Shown piece after piece: positions 57,010 through 58,952 of a stretch of DNA of 58,952 bases (its first letter is position 1; every line of letters starts with the position of its first letter). The stretch is taken from assembly GCA_910586675.1 (NCBI GenBank), contig CAJUJO010000005.1, positions 1 to 58,952 on the forward strand, in the 5' to 3' direction. This DNA is from an uncultured Christensenellaceae bacterium (GTDB lineage Bacteria; Bacillota; Clostridia; Christensenellales; Borkfalkiaceae). A program made the position numbers and the translations under genes. A model generated the notes under the pieces. That model was given only the letters and a program-made list of their open reading frames with translations. It did no database searches and was not told the origin of the DNA.

Positions 57010-58872
57010 ATGAAAAAACTTTGGCAGAAGCTCGCGCTTCTTGGCACGCTTCTCTGCGTTACGCTCTCGTTCGGCATTCTCGCCGCATGCGGCGAACCCG
57101 AGGGCGGAACCCCCAATCCCCCCGACGGCGGCGACAAGGATACGGACATCACGTATACCGTATACGTGAAGCTTCCCGACGGCTCGCCTTTAACGGACGA
57201 AAACACATACGTGCAGTGGTGCACGCAGACAGGCATGTGTTATACGCCCGTTGCCCTCGACGCAAGCGGAAAAGCTTCTTATAAGCTGGAACCGGGCGTT
57301 TACGACGTGCACGTGCTGTTGAGTGCCGCGCTGGAAGAACAGTACACCTACGACGAAGACGCTTACAAAACGACCGCGGCGGGCGGCGATATCACCATCA
57401 CGTTGAGCAATAAGGCGCCTACCCCCCCCCAATTCGACGAGCCGACGAAGGGTACGGGCACGAAGGATAGCCCTTACTACGTTACCGCAGGGCGCTACTG
57501 CGCGTCTCTGACGGAATCGGCAAAGACCGCTTATTTCGCGTTTGCGGCGGAAGAAGCGGGCGTATATACCCTTTCGACGGACGGCGAAATTGAAGCCGTA
57601 TTCGGCGGTGAAGCGCTGACAAGCGGCGAATTTACCGTGGACGCGCTCCAAATAAACAAGCGGATCGAATTTACCGTAACCCTGCAAGAAGGCGCAACGT
57701 ATCCCGCGAAAGTCCCCGTCGTGTTCGCACGCAAGGGTAATATTACGGTAAAACCGGAAAGAGAAGAAAACGTTCAGGCAAACGAATACTCCTTATATAT
57801 CGACGCAATCGAAACGGAGTTGAATAAAGTCGGATTCGAAGCGACCGTAGTTCCCGACAACGGTTTTTACCGCCTCGGTACGAAAGACGGCGCGTACGTG
57901 CTCGTTCAAATCAAAAATGCGGTATCTCCTCTTACGAAGGCGCTTAACGCGCTGAACGACGAAGATTATATCTTTGAAACGGACGAACACCCCGACGACG
58001 TTTCCTATCCCGTTATCACAAAAAATTACAATCTTATGATTAACGGCGACCCTACAAACAATATTACGGGATATACGCACGTTCTGAATTCGGACGGCGT
58101 TTGCATGCTGACCGAAGAGCTTGCGCAGTTTTTGAAGCTGTATGCCGAAGCCAATGCGGAGGCAATCAAGGGGAGCAGCGATATTCCCGCCGACGCGCTT
58201 TGGCAGTTTGCTCTCTTCACCTATGCGCCCGCAACGGAGATCGACGTTGACAAACTTTACGACGAAGATACGGGCAACCCTACGGGCGATCCGATTATGC
58301 TTACGGCGAACGTACCCGCGGGCGGAAAAGTTTTCTATTCCGTTGCAACCCGTTGGGACGGCACATTTACGGTAGCTTCCGATAACACGAATGCAAAAGC
58401 GATTTACGCAGGAAGCGAATATGCGGAGAACGGATTTGAATTTACCCTTACGACAGGACGCGGAACGACCATATTCGCAATTACGACAGCGGATAATACG
58501 GCGGCGGAAATCACGTTTTCCGTTTCGGACGCTTCCTCCGGCAGCAGCGAAGGCGACGGTACAACGTTATATCCGTATATTGCAGAAGTCGGCACTTTTA
58601 CCGTAACCGGTACCGAAGCACACCTGTGGGACGGCGTATTTTACACGTTTACGCCTACGGAAAGCGGAACTTATAAAATCTCTTCGACTAACGCCAATGC
58701 TTGGATCACTTCCCCTAACGGACTTTTCGACAGTATGGGCGAGGGCGCAGGTTTTGAACTTACCATTGAATTAGATGCAGGAGAAATTTACGAGTTAGCC
58801 TTTAATCATCAAAGTACGACCAACAAAGATCCATTCACGTTTAACGTAACAATAGAATTAGTTACCGCATAA
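57010..58872 (+). CDS. Large surface lipoprotein, unknown function
   Basis: 620 residues. Lipobox LAAC with Cys27, then a Gly/Pro/Asp linker. Residues about 48-130 form a Cna-B-like beta domain with the same layout as in the thioredoxin lipoprotein. A middle region 'DNGFYRLGTKDGAYVLVQI' (about 284-302) followed by a helical part resembles the DGYYH...NG module of that protein. Residues 140-250 and 515-620 look like pre-peptidase-type beta sandwiches. It has no thioredoxin motif. A run of nine C (57422-57430) lies in codons for 'PTPPQ'. GGAGG is upstream. A diverged paralogue of the first lipoprotein by architecture. Confidence 0.8.
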   Translation: MKKLWQKLALLGTLLCVTLSFGILAACGEPEGGTPNPPDGGDKDTDITYTVYVKLPDGSPLTDENTYVQWCTQTGMCYTPVALDASGKASYKLEPGVYDVHVLLSAALEEQYTYDEDAYKTTAAGGDITITLSNKAPTPPQFDEPTKGTGTKDSPYYVTAGRYCASLTESAKTAYFAFAAEEAGVYTLSTDGEIEAVFGGEALTSGEFTVDALQINKRIEFTVTLQEGATYPAKVPVVFARKGNITVKPEREENVQANEYSLYIDAIETELNKVGFEATVVPDNGFYRLGTKDGAYVLVQIKNAVSPLTKALNALNDEDYIFETDEHPDDVSYPVITKNYNLMINGDPTNNITGYTHVLNSDGVCMLTEELAQFLKLYAEANAEAIKGSSDIPADALWQFALFTYAPATEIDVDKLYDEDTGNPTGDPIMLTANVPAGGKVFYSVATRWDGTFTVASDNTNAKAIYAGSEYAENGFEFTLTTGRGTTIFAITTADNTAAEITFSVSDASSGSSEGDGTTLYPYIAEVGTFTVTGTEAHLWDGVFYTFTPTESGTYKISSTNANAWITSPNGLFDSMGEGAGFELTIELDAGEIYELAFNHQSTTNKDPFTFNVTIELVTA

Positions 58873-58901
58873 CAAAAAATAAAACAAACCCCGACTGAAA
58901 A

Positions 58902-58952
58902 GCGCAATTCCCATAGGGAATTAAAAAACTAAATTTTTAAGAGTTGCACTTT
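58902..58952 (+). repeat. 51-bp repeat, copy 2, cut by the window end
   Basis: Matches 56268-56318 at 47 of 51 positions through the very last base. It lies 29 bp after the stop of the second lipoprotein gene, the same placement as copy 1. Confidence 0.9.

Noticed and set aside
56268..58952. CRISPR array from the AATTCCC repeats
   Set aside because: Only two direct copies 2.6 kb apart and one inverted copy; spacers are genes, no cas genes.

Overview
The window looks like one end of an assembled contig from an uncultured, Gram-positive-type anaerobe, most likely a gut Clostridia-class Bacillota. The evidence is the sigma-A-type promoters (TTGACA/TTTACT-17-TATAAT) and strong AGGAGG ribosome sites, PyrR-type attenuation of the pyr operon, class 1B PyrD plus PyrK, LplB/LplC-type sugar permeases and LAAC lipoproteins. 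An affiliation with Christensenellales/Borkfalkiaceae-like lineages is a guess. Base composition is moderately G+C-rich in the genes and clearly A+T-rich in an island near 56.3-56.9 kb. Bases 1-47 are Illumina P7 adapter with an index, not biology.

Layout. 0-7.3 kb (minus strand): the N-terminal part of a DUF4011-type helicase; then degV, and tmk-rimM-ABC transporter-trmD-rbgA-rnhB-yraN, a ribosome/RNA-maturation cluster with a two-gene ABC exporter inserted between rimM and trmD. 7.5-10.7 kb: a GNAT acetyltransferase, mutY and fhs. 10.9-22.4 kb: a purine operon in the order purE-C-F-M-N-purO-type IMP cyclohydrolase-AICAR transformylase-purD-purL, with PurH split into two unrelated proteins and a 124-bp imperfect palindrome inside the operon. 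22.5-30.4 kb: mixed single genes (YdeI-like, SDR, ZIP transporter, a small membrane protein, a degraded gene, galM, a polysaccharide deacetylase, a Ca2+-type P-ATPase). 30.4-39.4 kb: pyrR-B-C-F-K-(membrane protein)-D-E with a leader attenuator, preceded by uraA-upp. 39.4-40.9 kb: a phosphoesterase, a 53-residue ORF and tRNA-Gly(CCC) with a long structured leader.

41-53 kb is the most unusual part. A divergent AraC regulator faces an eight-gene operon: two LplB/C-type permeases, a membrane-anchored binding protein, a nucleoside-hydrolase-fold protein, two secreted surface proteins (one a BNR/sialidase-fold protein, one with an InlB-type repeat), a compact FGGY kinase and an HpcH/HpaI aldolase. 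Both surface proteins end in the same Cys-containing sorting-like tail (GGCGSS, hydrophobic segment, Lys/Arg cluster). A second, cytosolic BNR protein lies next to the regulator. This reads as a binding, hydrolysis, import, phosphorylation and aldol-cleavage route for an unidentified glycan or glycoside.

53-58.9 kb (plus strand): two large lipoproteins, one with a thioredoxin CTWC domain, each followed by the same 51-bp repeat. The last base of the window is inside this repeat, which probably ended the assembly.

Two promoter layouts recur. Four genes (tmk, ydeI-like, the phosphoesterase, araC) have exactly 6 nt between the -10 box and the ATG and no ribosome site, so they are predicted leaderless. 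At least three promoters place the -35 box in the loop of the preceding gene's terminator-like hairpin. All function calls come from reading motifs by eye; no database search was possible.
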